From: Streptomyces lanatus
GTDB taxonomy: Bacteria > Actinomycetota > Actinomycetes > Streptomycetales > Streptomycetaceae
Assembly (NCBI RefSeq): GCF_014655715.1
Contig: NZ_BNBM01000002.1
Coordinates: 372,001-436,000, forward strand
DNA length: 64,000 nucleotides
Reading direction: 5' to 3'
Shown: positions 30,587 through 38,811 of the stretch, piece by piece
Position numbering within the stretch: position 1 is the first letter of the stretch
Layout of the letters: the number at the start of each line of letters is the position of its first letter
Notes under the pieces: model-generated
What the model saw: the letters and a program-made list of their open reading frames with translations, nothing else
Databases searched by the model: none
What the model was told of the DNA's origin: nothing
Translations under genes and position numbers: made by a program

Positions 30587-30639
30587 GGGAGGGCAGCCTG
30601 CCACTGTCCCGGCCGCCGCGGTAGAGCGCATACGGCCAC

Positions 30640-31032
30640 TCACGTACGCAGCAGAAGCCACTCCTGGAGTTCCACCAGGTTGCCCTCCGGGTCCTTCAGA
30701 TGGGCCACGCGCATACGGTCCGTCATGGGTGCGGGACCGTGCAGCAGGGTCGCGCCGCGGGAGGTGATCCGCTCGCAGTAGCCGTCGAGATCGTCCACGC
30801 GCAGCACCACCAGGGAGCGGTGGCCGCTGGCCGCGTCACCGAGTTCGCCCAGTATCTCGGCCATCATCGCCCGGTCCTGCAGCGCGATGCCCGCGGCGCC
30901 GGTGGCGGGGCTGAACTTCTCGTACGGCCCGTTCATCGCCCCCGACTGCGGCTTGAGGCCGAGGACGTCGGCGTAGAAGCGGTAGCAGGCGGGAAAGTCG
31001 CCGACCAGCAGCCGTACTTGAGCGAGTTCCAC
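30640..31032 (-). CDS. VOC family protein (glyoxalase-like)
   Basis: A 130-residue single vicinal-oxygen-chelate domain: ELAQVRLLVGDFPACYRFYADVLGL opening, VLRVDDLDGYCERI in the middle and LKDPEGNLVELQEW at the end, with the E of the last strand as a metal ligand. It could be a glyoxalase-like or antibiotic-binding protein; no specific ligand is evident. It follows rsmE by 18 bases on the same strand and is probably co-transcribed. Confidence 0.88.
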   Translation of the reverse strand: MELAQVRLLVGDFPACYRFYADVLGLKPQSGAMNGPYEKFSPATGAAGIALQDRAMMAEILGELGDAASGHRSLVVLRVDDLDGYCERITSRGATLLHGPAPMTDRMRVAHLKDPEGNLVELQEWLLLRT

Positions 31033-31050
31033 GGCGACGCGCCTCCCGGG

Positions 31051-31791
31051 TCAGGACCAGCGGCCGGTGCGGCCGAGGAGCAGTGCCGTCGCCGCGGTTC
31101 CCGCGGTGGAGGTGCGCAGGACGGCACGGCCCAGACGGTACGCCTTCGCCCCCGCCTCCTCGAAGAGCGCCAACTCCTCGGGCGACACCCCGCCCTCGGG
31201 CCCGACGACGAGCACGATCTCGCCCTCGGCGGGCAGTTCGGCCGTCGCGAGCGGCTCACTGCCGTAGTCACGGTCCTCGTGCAGTACGGCGGCGAAGTCG
31301 GCCTGCGCGAGCAGCGCCGCGACCTGCTTGCTCGTCGCCGCGTCCGCGACGTCGGGGAAGCGCACCCGGCGGGACTGCTTGCCGGCCTCGCGCGCGGTGG
31401 CCCGCCACTTGCCGAGGGCCTTGACGCCCCGCTCGCCCTTCCACTGCGTGATGCACCGGGAGGCCGCCCACGGCACGATCGCGTCGACGCCGGTCTCGGT
31501 CATGGTCTCGACGGCGAGCTCACCGCGGTCGCCCTTGGGGAGGGCCTGGACGACGGTGATACGGGGCTGCTCCGGGGGCTCCTCGTGTACGTCCCCCAGC
31601 CGCACCACCAGCCGGTCCTTGCCCTCGGCCGCCTCGACGACGCCCTCGGCCCAGCGGCCGTGCCCGTCGGTGAGGACGACGTCCTCGCCGGCCCGCAGCC
31701 GCTTCACGGAGACGGCGTGCCGCCCCTCGGGCCCGTCCAGCACGAAGTCGCCGGCCCGCAACGCCTCGACGACGAACACCGGCGCGGTCAT
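31051..31791 (-). CDS. rsmE: 16S rRNA m3U1498 methyltransferase RsmE
   Basis: A 246-residue SPOUT-class methyltransferase that modifies U1498 of 16S rRNA using S-adenosylmethionine. Family blocks are PEGRHAVSVKRLRAGE near the N-terminus (PUA-like domain), KGDRGELAVETMTETGVD, and the trefoil-knot VVGPEGGVSPEE with LGRAVLRTSTA. The ATG overlaps the stop of the nitronate monooxygenase gene by 4 bases, so it is coupled to it. In many bacteria rsmE follows dnaJ or prmA; here one gene and a dnaJ relic intervene. Confidence 0.96.
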   Translation of the reverse strand: MTAPVFVVEALRAGDFVLDGPEGRHAVSVKRLRAGEDVVLTDGHGRWAEGVVEAAEGKDRLVVRLGDVHEEPPEQPRITVVQALPKGDRGELAVETMTETGVDAIVPWAASRCITQWKGERGVKALGKWRATAREAGKQSRRVRFPDVADAATSKQVAALLAQADFAAVLHEDRDYGSEPLATAELPAEGEIVLVVGPEGGVSPEELALFEEAGAKAYRLGRAVLRTSTAGTAATALLLGRTGRWS

Positions 31792-32873
31792 CGTCCGGCA
31801 CCGCCCTGCGGGTAGCCCGACAACGCTGTCCAAGCCGCGTTCAGTTCGGCGGCCAGCACCTCCACCAGCTGTCCGGCGGGCAGCTCGCGCGCCATGCGGT
31901 GCCCCTGTCCCGCCCACAGGGCCATGCCCTGCGGGTCGCCGGAGGCGGCGGCCTTCTTGCGCAGGGGCGAGGTGAGATGGTGGATCTCGGGGTACGCGGC
32001 GGGGGCGTAGGGGCCGTGCTCGCGCATGAAGCGGTTGACGAGGCCGCGCGCGGGGCGACCGGAGAAGGCGCGCGTCAGCTCGGTCCGTACGAACAGGGGG
32101 TTGGTCAGCGCCTGCTTGTGCAGGGCGTTGGCGCCGGACTCCTGGGTGGCGAGGAACGCGGTGCCGAGCTGGGCCGCGCTCGCCCCGGCCGCGAGGGCGG
32201 CGGCGATCTGGCTGCCGCGCATGATGCCGCCGGCGGCGACCAAGGGCAGGCTCACGGTCTCGCGGACCTGGACGATCAGGGAGAGCAGCCCGATGCCGGT
32301 GCCGTCGGTCTCGGGGTTGTCGCGATGGGTTCCCTGATGCCCGCCGGCCTCGACACCCTGCACGATCACGGCGTCGGCTCCGGCCCGCTGTACGGCGAGG
32401 GCCTCGTCCGGGGTGGTGGCGGTGACGAGGGTGACGGTGCCGGCACGGCGCAGGGACTCCAGGACCTCACCGCCGGGCACGCCGAAGTGGAAGGAGACCA
32501 CGGGCACCGGGTTGTCGAGCAGCACGGCGAGCTTGGCGTCGTAGCCGTCGTCGCGTCCACTGTCGGGGTCCCCGAGCTCGACCTCGTACCAGGCGGCCTC
32601 ACCGGCCAGCTGGTGCGAGTAGACCTCCACAGCCGAGGCGTCGGCGTACTCGGGCTGCGGCATGAACAGATTGACGCCGAACGGCCGCTGCGTCAGTCCC
32701 CGCAGCTGCTTGATCTCCTGGTACATCCCGTCGGCGGTTTTGTACCCGGCAGCGAGAAACCCCAGCCCACCGGCATCGGACACGGCAGCGGCGAGCTGAG
32801 GCACGGACACGCCGCCTGCCATGGGGGCCTGCACGATCGGATGGGGGAAGAGATCGGTCAGCGCGGAGGACAT
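31788..32873 (-). CDS. Nitronate monooxygenase (2-nitropropane dioxygenase family)
   Basis: A 361-residue FMN-dependent TIM-barrel enzyme. PHPIVQAPMAGGVSVPQLAAAVSDAGGLGFLAAGY is the expected N-terminal FMN region (QAPMAGG core), and DAVIVQGVEAGGHQGTH with VAAGGIMRG is the phosphate-binding part. It oxidises alkyl nitronates such as propionate 3-nitronate, a toxic metabolite. It lies between the dnaJ relic and rsmE, in the same direction. Confidence 0.92.
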   Translation of the reverse strand: MSSALTDLFPHPIVQAPMAGGVSVPQLAAAVSDAGGLGFLAAGYKTADGMYQEIKQLRGLTQRPFGVNLFMPQPEYADASAVEVYSHQLAGEAAWYEVELGDPDSGRDDGYDAKLAVLLDNPVPVVSFHFGVPGGEVLESLRRAGTVTLVTATTPDEALAVQRAGADAVIVQGVEAGGHQGTHRDNPETDGTGIGLLSLIVQVRETVSLPLVAAGGIMRGSQIAAALAAGASAAQLGTAFLATQESGANALHKQALTNPLFVRTELTRAFSGRPARGLVNRFMREHGPYAPAAYPEIHHLTSPLRKKAAASGDPQGMALWAGQGHRMARELPAGQLVEVLAAELNAAWTALSGYPQGGAGR

Positions 32874-32928
32874 GACGGCATGTTGTCACGTCCTCCGAAC
32901 AAGTCCGAATCGGCCCTTCCCTCAGCTG

Positions 32929-32986
32929 TCAGCGCCCGTTGAACGCGTCCTTCAGCCGCGAGAACAGCCCCTGCTGCCCCGGCTGA
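32929..32986 (-). pseudogene. Degenerate second copy of the dnaJ 3' end
   Basis: On the minus strand this reads [17 protein letters not shown] followed by TGA, the same as the last residues and stop of dnaJ at 33041-33097. The two nucleotide stretches differ only at a few positions, nearly all silent, and the match ends abruptly after the GGCTG (plus strand). The copies are 112 bases apart. No start or upstream dnaJ sequence precedes it, so it is a remnant of a duplication or of exchange with another dnaJ, not a gene. Confidence 0.8.
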
Positions 32987-32996
32987 CTGTGCTTGC

Positions 32997-33014
32997 CCGG
33001 GGGCCGACCCCCGG
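32997..33014 (-). terminator. GC hairpin between dnaJ and its relic
   Basis: CCGGGGG and CCCCCGG form a perfect 7-bp stem with a 4-base loop, 27 bases after the dnaJ stop. No T-run follows, so termination is uncertain; it may only stabilise the 3' end. Confidence 0.35.
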
Positions 33015-33040
33015 ACCCCCAGCAGCCCGCCGAGCTCACG

Positions 33041-34177
33041 TCAGCGACCGTTGAACGCATCCTTCAACCGCGAGAACAACCCCTGCTGCCCAGGCTGGAA
33101 CTGCCCCTGAGGCCGCTCCTCGCCCCGCAGCTTCGCAAGCTCCCGCAGCAGTCGCTCCTGCTCCGGGTCCAGCTTGGACGGGGTCTGGACCTCGACGTGG
33201 ACGATGAGGTCGCCGCGTCCGCCGCCCCGCAGATGTGTGACACCGCGTCCGTGCAGCGGGATCGACTGGCCGGACTGGGTGCCGGGGCGGATGTCGACCT
33301 CCTCCATGCCGTCCAGCGTCTCCAGCGGCACCTTGGTGCCGAGGGACGCCGCCGTCATCGGGATCGTCACCGTGCAGTGCAGATCGTCGCCGCGCCGCTG
33401 GAAGGTCGAGTGCGGGAGTTCGTGGATCTCGACGTACAGGTCACCGGCGGGGCCGCCACCGGGCCCGACCTCGCCCTCACCGGCGAGCTGGATCCGCGTG
33501 CCGTTGTCGACACCGGCCGGGATCTTGACCGTGAGGGTGCGACGGGACCGTACGCGACCGTCACCGGCGCACTCGGGGCACGGGGTGGGGACGACTGTGC
33601 CGAAGCCCTGGCACTGCGGGCAGGGCCGCGATGTCATGACCTGGCCCAGGAAGGACCGCGTCACCTGCGACACCTCACCGCGACCGCGGCACATGTCACA
33701 CGTCTGGGCGGAGGTCCCCGGCGCCGCGCCCTCACCGTTACAGGTGTTGCAGACGACGGCCGTGTCGACCTGGATGTCCTTCGTGGTGCCGAAGGCCGCC
33801 TCGTCGAGCTCGACCTCAAGACGGATCATCGCGTCCTGGCCGCGCCGGGTGCGCGAGCGCGGACCGCGCTGGGACGCCGTACCGAAGAACGCGTCCATGA
33901 TGTCCGAGAAGTTGCCGAAGCCACCGGCGCCGAAGCCGCCCGCGCCCGCGCCGCCCGCCTGGGACAGCGGGTCACCGCCGAGGTCGTAGACCTGCTTCTT
34001 CTGCGGGTCCGACAGCACCTCGTAAGCGGCGTTGATCTCCTTGAACCGCTCCTGGGTCTTCGGATCCGGGTTGACGTCCGGGTGCAGCTCGCGGGCGAGC
34101 CGCCGGAAGGCCTTCTTGATCTCTTCCTGCGACGCGTCGCGACGCACGCCGAGCACGGCGTAGTAGTCGGTGGCCAC
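33041..34177 (-). CDS. dnaJ: Chaperone DnaJ, type I
   Basis: A 378-residue co-chaperone of DnaK. The J domain (about 1-65) has the HPD motif in [11 protein letters not shown]; a Gly-rich linker ([14 protein letters not shown]) follows; the zinc-binding region has four CxxCxGxG repeats ([32 protein letters not shown]); and two C-terminal peptide-binding domains complete it. The GTG start directly abuts the hrcA stop, typical of the hrcA-dnaJ2 operon of actinobacteria. Confidence 0.97.
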   Translation of the reverse strand: MATDYYAVLGVRRDASQEEIKKAFRRLARELHPDVNPDPKTQERFKEINAAYEVLSDPQKKQVYDLGGDPLSQAGGAGAGGFGAGGFGNFSDIMDAFFGTASQRGPRSRTRRGQDAMIRLEVELDEAAFGTTKDIQVDTAVVCNTCNGEGAAPGTSAQTCDMCRGRGEVSQVTRSFLGQVMTSRPCPQCQGFGTVVPTPCPECAGDGRVRSRRTLTVKIPAGVDNGTRIQLAGEGEVGPGGGPAGDLYVEIHELPHSTFQRRGDDLHCTVTIPMTAASLGTKVPLETLDGMEEVDIRPGTQSGQSIPLHGRGVTHLRGGGRGDLIVHVEVQTPSKLDPEQERLLRELAKLRGEERPQGQFQPGQQGLFSRLKDAFNGR

Positions 34178-35194
34178 TTACGACTCCGCCAGGATCTGTC
34201 CGACGTAACGTGCCACTGCGCGTACCGCTCCCATCGTTCCCGGGTAATCCATGCGGGTCGGTCCGACCACGCCGAGCTTGGCGACTGCCTCGCCGCCCGA
34301 ACCGTAGCCCACCGAGACCACGGAAGTGGAGTTGAGTCCCTCATAGGCGTTCTCGTGCCCGATGCGCACGGTCATGCCCGAATCCCCGGCCTCGCCAAGG
34401 AGTTTGAGGAGCACGACCTGCTCCTCCAACGCTTCCAGGACGGGCCGGATGGTGAGGGGGAAGTCATGTCCGAAGCGGGTGAGATTGGCGGTGCCGCCGA
34501 TCATCAGCCGCTCCTCGTTCTCCTCGACCAGGGTCTCCAGGAGGGTGGAGAGCACGGTCGAGACGGTGCCGCGGTCCTCGACGCCGAAGGCCTCGGGGAG
34601 GTCCTCGACGAGCCCCGGCACATCGGCGAAGCGCCGGCCCGCGATCCGGCTGTTGAGCCGGGCCCGCAGATCCGCCAGCGAGGCCTCGCCGAAGGGCGCC
34701 GGGCAGTCGACCATCCGCTGCTCGACGCGCCCGGTGTCCGTGATCAGGACGAGCATCACGCGCGCTGGGGCGAGCGAGAGCAGCTCGACATGCCGGACGG
34801 TGGACCGGGTCAGGGACGGGTACTGCACGACGGCGACCTGCCGCGTCAGCTGCGCGAGCAGCCGTACGGTCCGAGCCACCACATCATCGAGATCGACGGC
34901 GCCGTCGAGGAAGTTCTGGATGGCGCGCCGCTCGGGCGGGGTCATCGGCTTGACGCCGGCGAGCTTGTCGACGAACAGCCGGTAGCCCTTGTCGGTGGGG
35001 ATGCGCCCGGCGCTGGTGTGCGGCTGGGCGATGAAGCCCTCGTCCTCCAGGGCAGCCATGTCGTTACGCACGGTGGCGGGCGAGACTCCGAGGTTGTGCC
35101 GCTCGGTCAGGGCCTTGGACCCCACCGGCTCCTCGGTCCCCACATAGTCCTGGACGATGGCGCGCAGCACCTGGAGCCTGCGTTCACTCAGCAT
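34178..35194 (-). CDS. hrcA: Heat-inducible transcription repressor HrcA
   Basis: A 338-residue repressor with an N-terminal winged helix ([19 protein letters not shown], then [17 protein letters not shown]) and the C-terminal HrcA dimerisation domain. It binds CIRCE and is kept active by GroEL. I choose the ATG at 35194, with GGAGGTG 8 bases upstream. Its own CIRCE lies 42-68 bases before the start. HrcA and DnaJ are co-expressed. Confidence 0.97.
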   Translation of the reverse strand: MLSERRLQVLRAIVQDYVGTEEPVGSKALTERHNLGVSPATVRNDMAALEDEGFIAQPHTSAGRIPTDKGYRLFVDKLAGVKPMTPPERRAIQNFLDGAVDLDDVVARTVRLLAQLTRQVAVVQYPSLTRSTVRHVELLSLAPARVMLVLITDTGRVEQRMVDCPAPFGEASLADLRARLNSRIAGRRFADVPGLVEDLPEAFGVEDRGTVSTVLSTLLETLVEENEERLMIGGTANLTRFGHDFPLTIRPVLEALEEQVVLLKLLGEAGDSGMTVRIGHENAYEGLNSTSVVSVGYGSGGEAVAKLGVVGPTRMDYPGTMGAVRAVARYVGQILAES

Positions 35195-35235
35195 CTCGCG
35201 CACACCTCCAGAAGTAGTTCCCCTTGGCGCCTTTC

Positions 35236-35262
35236 CTGGCACTCTGTCCATCCGAGTGCCAG
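35236..35262. promoter_or_regulatory. CIRCE element
   Basis: CTGGCACTC, nine bases, GAGTGCCAG: a perfect 9-bp inverted repeat with N9 spacing. It matches the CIRCE consensus (TTAGCACTC-N9-GAGTGCTAA) in all inner positions. It controls hrcA-dnaJ through HrcA. Confidence 0.93.
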
Positions 35263-35358
35263 CCGTCCCCGGCCAGTGTACGGCGGTGGGGTACGCCCCG
35301 GGCAAGGCCGGGCCAGGTCCGCCGTGCCCGGTGGTGCTGTCTTGGTTAGCGTCGCCGT

Positions 35359-36090
35359 ATGACGGTGACTTGGGAAGAGCTGGGGTGGGAACGGCTGGCG
35401 TCGGGGGTCGGCCGGTGCCGGCTTCCGGGCTGGGACTGCACGGCGGGGCTGGTCGTCGGGGAGGGCAGCGCGTTGATCGTGGACGCCGGGTCGTCGCTCG
35501 CGGAGGGCGCCCGGTTGCGTACGCAGGCGCAGTGGCTCGCGGGTCACCGTGTGACTCATCTCGCGCTGACGCACCCCCATTTCGATCATGTCTTCGGCGC
35601 CGCGGCGTTCGCGGGGACGGCGGTGTACGGCCCGGTGGGCATGGACACGGTGCTGGAGGGCAGGCACGCGCGCGACGAGCTGCGCGGGGACGCGGTCCGC
35701 AACGGCCTCGACCCGGCGTCGGCCGAGGAGGCGGTGGACGCGCTGGTCCGACCGCACCACCAGGTCAGCGGCGAGTGGACCCTCGACCTGGGCGGCGGCC
35801 GCCGGGTCCTGCTGGCGAACGTGGGCCCGGCGCACACGGCCCACGACCTGGTGGTGCTGGTGCCGGGCGACCCCGAGGTCGTCTTCTGCGGCGATCTGGT
35901 CGAGGAGTCCGGCGAACCCCAGGCGGGCTCCGACGCCGTACCGTCCCACTGGCCGGCCGCCCTGGACCGTCTGCTGGATCTCGGCGGCGAGGACGCGCTG
36001 TACGTACCCGGTCACGGAGCGGTGGTGGACGCGGAGTTCGTACGACGCCAGCGAGACGAGCTGGCCACGAGATTCGGCGTGTCGCAGTGA
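35359..36090 (+). CDS. Metallo-beta-lactamase-fold hydrolase
   Basis: A 243-residue MBL-fold protein. The metal motif is [10 protein letters not shown] (H-x-H-x-D-H), with [14 protein letters not shown] before it; [11 protein letters not shown] and VVFCGDLV supply further ligands, and YVPGHG gives the last histidine. The substrate is unknown. TAGCGT lies exactly 6 bases before the ATG with no ribosome binding site, so the transcript is probably leaderless. It is divergent from hrcA. Confidence 0.88.
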   Translation: MTVTWEELGWERLASGVGRCRLPGWDCTAGLVVGEGSALIVDAGSSLAEGARLRTQAQWLAGHRVTHLALTHPHFDHVFGAAAFAGTAVYGPVGMDTVLEGRHARDELRGDAVRNGLDPASAEEAVDALVRPHHQVSGEWTLDLGGGRRVLLANVGPAHTAHDLVVLVPGDPEVVFCGDLVEESGEPQAGSDAVPSHWPAALDRLLDLGGEDALYVPGHGAVVDAEFVRRQRDELATRFGVSQ

Positions 36091-36121
36091 CCGTGGGACC
36101 GGTTCTCCTAACGTCATCCGA

Positions 36122-36937
36122 ATGCGCCAGTACTCCCCGGACCTGACCCCGCCCTGGAAGAAGCCCAAGCCGGTCCCCGAGGTACCGGCGGAGCCCGGCC
36201 TGGTGGTCGAGGAGCCCGGCACCGGCTTCTGCGGTGCGGTGATCCGCTGCGAGGCGGGCACGGTGACCCTGGAGGACCGCTTCGGCAAGCACCGGGTGTT
36301 CCCGCTGGAGCCGCGCGGCTTCCTGCTGGAGGGCAAGGTGGTCACCCTGGTCCGCCCGTCGTCCCCGGCTCCGACCCGCCCCGCCCGTACGGCATCCGGT
36401 TCCCTCGCCGTCCCCGGCGCACGCGCACGCGTGGCCCGCGCCGGCCGCATCTACGTCGAGGGCCGCCACGACGCCGAACTGGTCGAGAAGGTGTGGGGCG
36501 ACGACCTGCGCATCGAGGGCGTGGTGGTGGAGTACCTGGAGGGCGTGGACGACCTGCCGTCGATCGTGGCCGATTTCGCACCGGGTCCGGACGCGAGGTT
36601 GGGCGTGCTGGTCGACCACTTGGTGCCCGGCACCAAGGAGTGGCGCATCGCCGAGTCCGTGACCAGCGAACACGCCCTGGTGGTCGGCCACCCGTACATC
36701 GACATCTGGGAGGCGGTGAAGCCGTCGACCCTGGGCATCGAGGCGTGGCCCCGGGTGCCGCACGGGCAGGACTGGAAGACGGGGGTGTGCCGGGCGCTGG
36801 GGTGGCCGCCGGAGAACACCGGGGCGGTGTGGCAGGCGATCCTGAAGCGGGTCGGGTCTTACAAGGATCTTGAGCCGGAGTTGTTGGGGAGGGTGGAGGA
36901 GCTGATCGACTTTGTCACGGGTAGCGGTGGGGCCTGA
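36122..36937 (+). CDS. DUF3097 family protein with TOPRIM-like region
   Basis: A 271-residue actinobacterial conserved protein (DUF3097 family). The N-terminal part has a small beta-rich region (CEAGTVTLEDRFGKHRVFPLE). From about residue 105 RIYVEGRHDAELVEKVWG, then VVEYLEGVDDL and LGVLVDHLVPGTKEW, resembles a TOPRIM fold (an E-G-x-x-D/E motif, then an acidic D). A nucleic-acid or nucleotide role is thus plausible, but no activity is known to me. TAACGT lies 7 bases before the ATG without a ribosome binding site (probably leaderless). It overlaps the convergent Uma2 gene by 23 bases. Confidence 0.8.
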   Translation: MRQYSPDLTPPWKKPKPVPEVPAEPGLVVEEPGTGFCGAVIRCEAGTVTLEDRFGKHRVFPLEPRGFLLEGKVVTLVRPSSPAPTRPARTASGSLAVPGARARVARAGRIYVEGRHDAELVEKVWGDDLRIEGVVVEYLEGVDDLPSIVADFAPGPDARLGVLVDHLVPGTKEWRIAESVTSEHALVVGHPYIDIWEAVKPSTLGIEAWPRVPHGQDWKTGVCRALGWPPENTGAVWQAILKRVGSYKDLEPELLGRVEELIDFVTGSGGA

Positions 36938-37484
36938 CGTCGGTGAAGGTGACGAATCGGGTGGTGTCGAGTTCGATGCCGAGACACTCGATCGGTACCG
37001 GGCAGCCGAACCTGCTCAGCCGCTGCACCTGGTAATCGGCTTCCTCCCCGCTGCCCTTCGGGTCGGTGAACAGCACACAGTGCGCCATGATCGGGTCGAT
37101 GATCAGGTAGACGGGCACGGCACTCGCCGCATAGAGCTCGCGCTTGATCCCGTAGTCGCGATCCACGCTGGTCCGGGAGACGACTTCCACCAACGCCGTG
37201 ACAACCTCCGAGGGCATGTACGTCCCTTGATCCGGACCAACACCACGTTCGGTCACCACCAGGTCCGGCACGGGCGCGCTGACATCGTCGAGCATGTCGA
37301 CGCACTGGGTCTGGGGCCGGAACCAACGCAGGCGGGGAATCTGGTCCGCCGCCTCCGTGACGTCGCGGTTGTGGACCAGATCAGGGCTGGGCGACATCAC
37401 GATCGCCCTTCGCAGAAGTTCGACCCTGATGCCCTCGGGTGGCTCCAGTTCCTCGAAGAACTTGATCATGTCGCGGTCGTTCAC
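36915..37484 (-). CDS. Uma2 family endonuclease-like protein
   Basis: A 189-residue protein of the Uma2 (DUF820) family, which has a restriction-endonuclease-like PD-(D/E)xK fold. VPDLVVTERG carries the aspartate and ALVEVVS the acidic-hydrophobic strand; the lysine lies in IKRELYAAS. The PVYLIID and SRFGCPVPIECLGIELDT blocks follow the family pattern. These genes are abundant in Streptomyces and cyanobacteria; their natural target is unknown. Its base composition is less GC-rich than its neighbours, hinting at acquisition. Confidence 0.82.
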   Translation of the reverse strand: MNDRDMIKFFEELEPPEGIRVELLRRAIVMSPSPDLVHNRDVTEAADQIPRLRWFRPQTQCVDMLDDVSAPVPDLVVTERGVGPDQGTYMPSEVVTALVEVVSRTSVDRDYGIKRELYAASAVPVYLIIDPIMAHCVLFTDPKGSGEEADYQVQRLSRFGCPVPIECLGIELDTTRFVTFTDVRPHRYP

Positions 37485-37551
37485 AGCGGCACCCTACGAA
37501 TTGAGTAGCCACCCGAACCGGCCTCGGGCACCGCTTCACTCACCCGAGTGA

Positions 37552-38793
37552 TCAGTCCACCAAATCCCTGACCACCGCATCCGCCAGCAACCGCCCCCGC
37601 AGCGTCAGCACCGCACGCCCCTCGTCATAAGGCCCGCCCTCCAGCAGCCCCTCCCCCAGAGCCCGCCGAGAAGCCGCGAGCCCCTCCTCCCGCAGCAACC
37701 CCAGCGGCACCCCCTCCCGGAGCCGCAGTTCCAGCAGGATGCGCTCGACCCTTCGGTCCTCCTCGGACAGGAGCTCCCGCCCCGCCCCAGGCGAGCGTCC
37801 CTCCGCCAGTGCGGCCGCGTACGCGCCCGGGTGCTTGACGTTCCACCAGCGGACGCCGCCCACGTGGGAGTGGGCTCCGGGGCCCGCGCCCCACCAGTCG
37901 GCGCCGCGCCAGTACAGCTCGTTGTGGAGGCAGCGGGCCGGGTCCGAGGTGGCCCAGTTGGAGACCTCGTACCAGTCGAAGCCCGCCTCGGACAGCACCG
38001 ACTCCGCGATCAGGTACCGGTCCGCGTGGACGTCGTCGTCCGTCATCGGGACCTCGCCGCGGCGGATACGGCGGGCCAGCTGGGTGCCCTCCTCGACGAT
38101 CAGGGCGTAGGCGGAGACATGGTCCGGGCCGGCGCCGATCGCCGCCTCCAGGGAGGCCCGCCAGTCGTCGTCGGACTCGCCGGGGGTGCCGTAGATCAGG
38201 TCGAGGTTGACGTGCTCGAAGCCCGCCGTACGGGCCTCGGTGACGCATGCCTCGGGGCGTCCCGGCGTATGCGTGCGGTCCAGTACGCGCAGGACATGCT
38301 GCTTCGCGCTCTGCATGCCGAAGGAGATCCGGTTGAAGCCGCCCTCGCGGAGCGTGGCCAGGTAGGCCGGATCCACCGACTCCGGGTTCGCCTCCGTCGT
38401 GATCTCCGCGTCCGGTGCCAGTCCGAACTCGTCGCGGATCGCCCCCAGCATCCGTACGAGATCGTCGGCGGCCAGGAGGGTGGGCGTACCGCCGCCGACG
38501 AAGACCGTGCGGACCTCGCGCGGGTCGTCGCCGAGGGTCTTTCGGGCGAGTCGGATCTCGTCGATCAGGGTCTCGGCGTAGTTGTCGCGGGACGCCAGGA
38601 CGCCGCCGGTGCCGCGCAGCTCGGTCGCCGTGTAGGTGTTGAAGTCGCAGTAGCCGCAGCGGGTCGCGCAGTACGGGACGTGGAGGTAGAAGCCGAGGGG
38701 ACGGTCGGCGGAACCGGTGAGGGCCTGCGCGGGGAGCGCGCCGTCGGCGGGGACGGGCTCGCCGTCGGGGAGTGCGGAGGGCATGGGTTCCAT
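37552..38793 (-). CDS. hemW: HemW, radical SAM haem chaperone
   Basis: A 413-residue radical SAM protein. The iron-sulfur cysteines are C42, C46 and C49 in CATRCGYC, followed by DFNTYT. GGGTPTLL is the SAM-binding motif, and ISFGMQSAKQHVLRVLDRTH is the HemW block. HemW lacks the coproporphyrinogen oxidase activity of HemN and delivers haem; many annotations confuse the two. The C-terminal HemN_C-type domain is present (about 320-400). The start ATG at 38793 could also be the ATG at 38784. Confidence 0.94.
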   Translation of the reverse strand: MEPMPSALPDGEPVPADGALPAQALTGSADRPLGFYLHVPYCATRCGYCDFNTYTATELRGTGGVLASRDNYAETLIDEIRLARKTLGDDPREVRTVFVGGGTPTLLAADDLVRMLGAIRDEFGLAPDAEITTEANPESVDPAYLATLREGGFNRISFGMQSAKQHVLRVLDRTHTPGRPEACVTEARTAGFEHVNLDLIYGTPGESDDDWRASLEAAIGAGPDHVSAYALIVEEGTQLARRIRRGEVPMTDDDVHADRYLIAESVLSEAGFDWYEVSNWATSDPARCLHNELYWRGADWWGAGPGAHSHVGGVRWWNVKHPGAYAAALAEGRSPGAGRELLSEEDRRVERILLELRLREGVPLGLLREEGLAASRRALGEGLLEGGPYDEGRAVLTLRGRLLADAVVRDLVD

Positions 38794-38811
38794 TGTCCCG
38801 TACCGCGCGGG

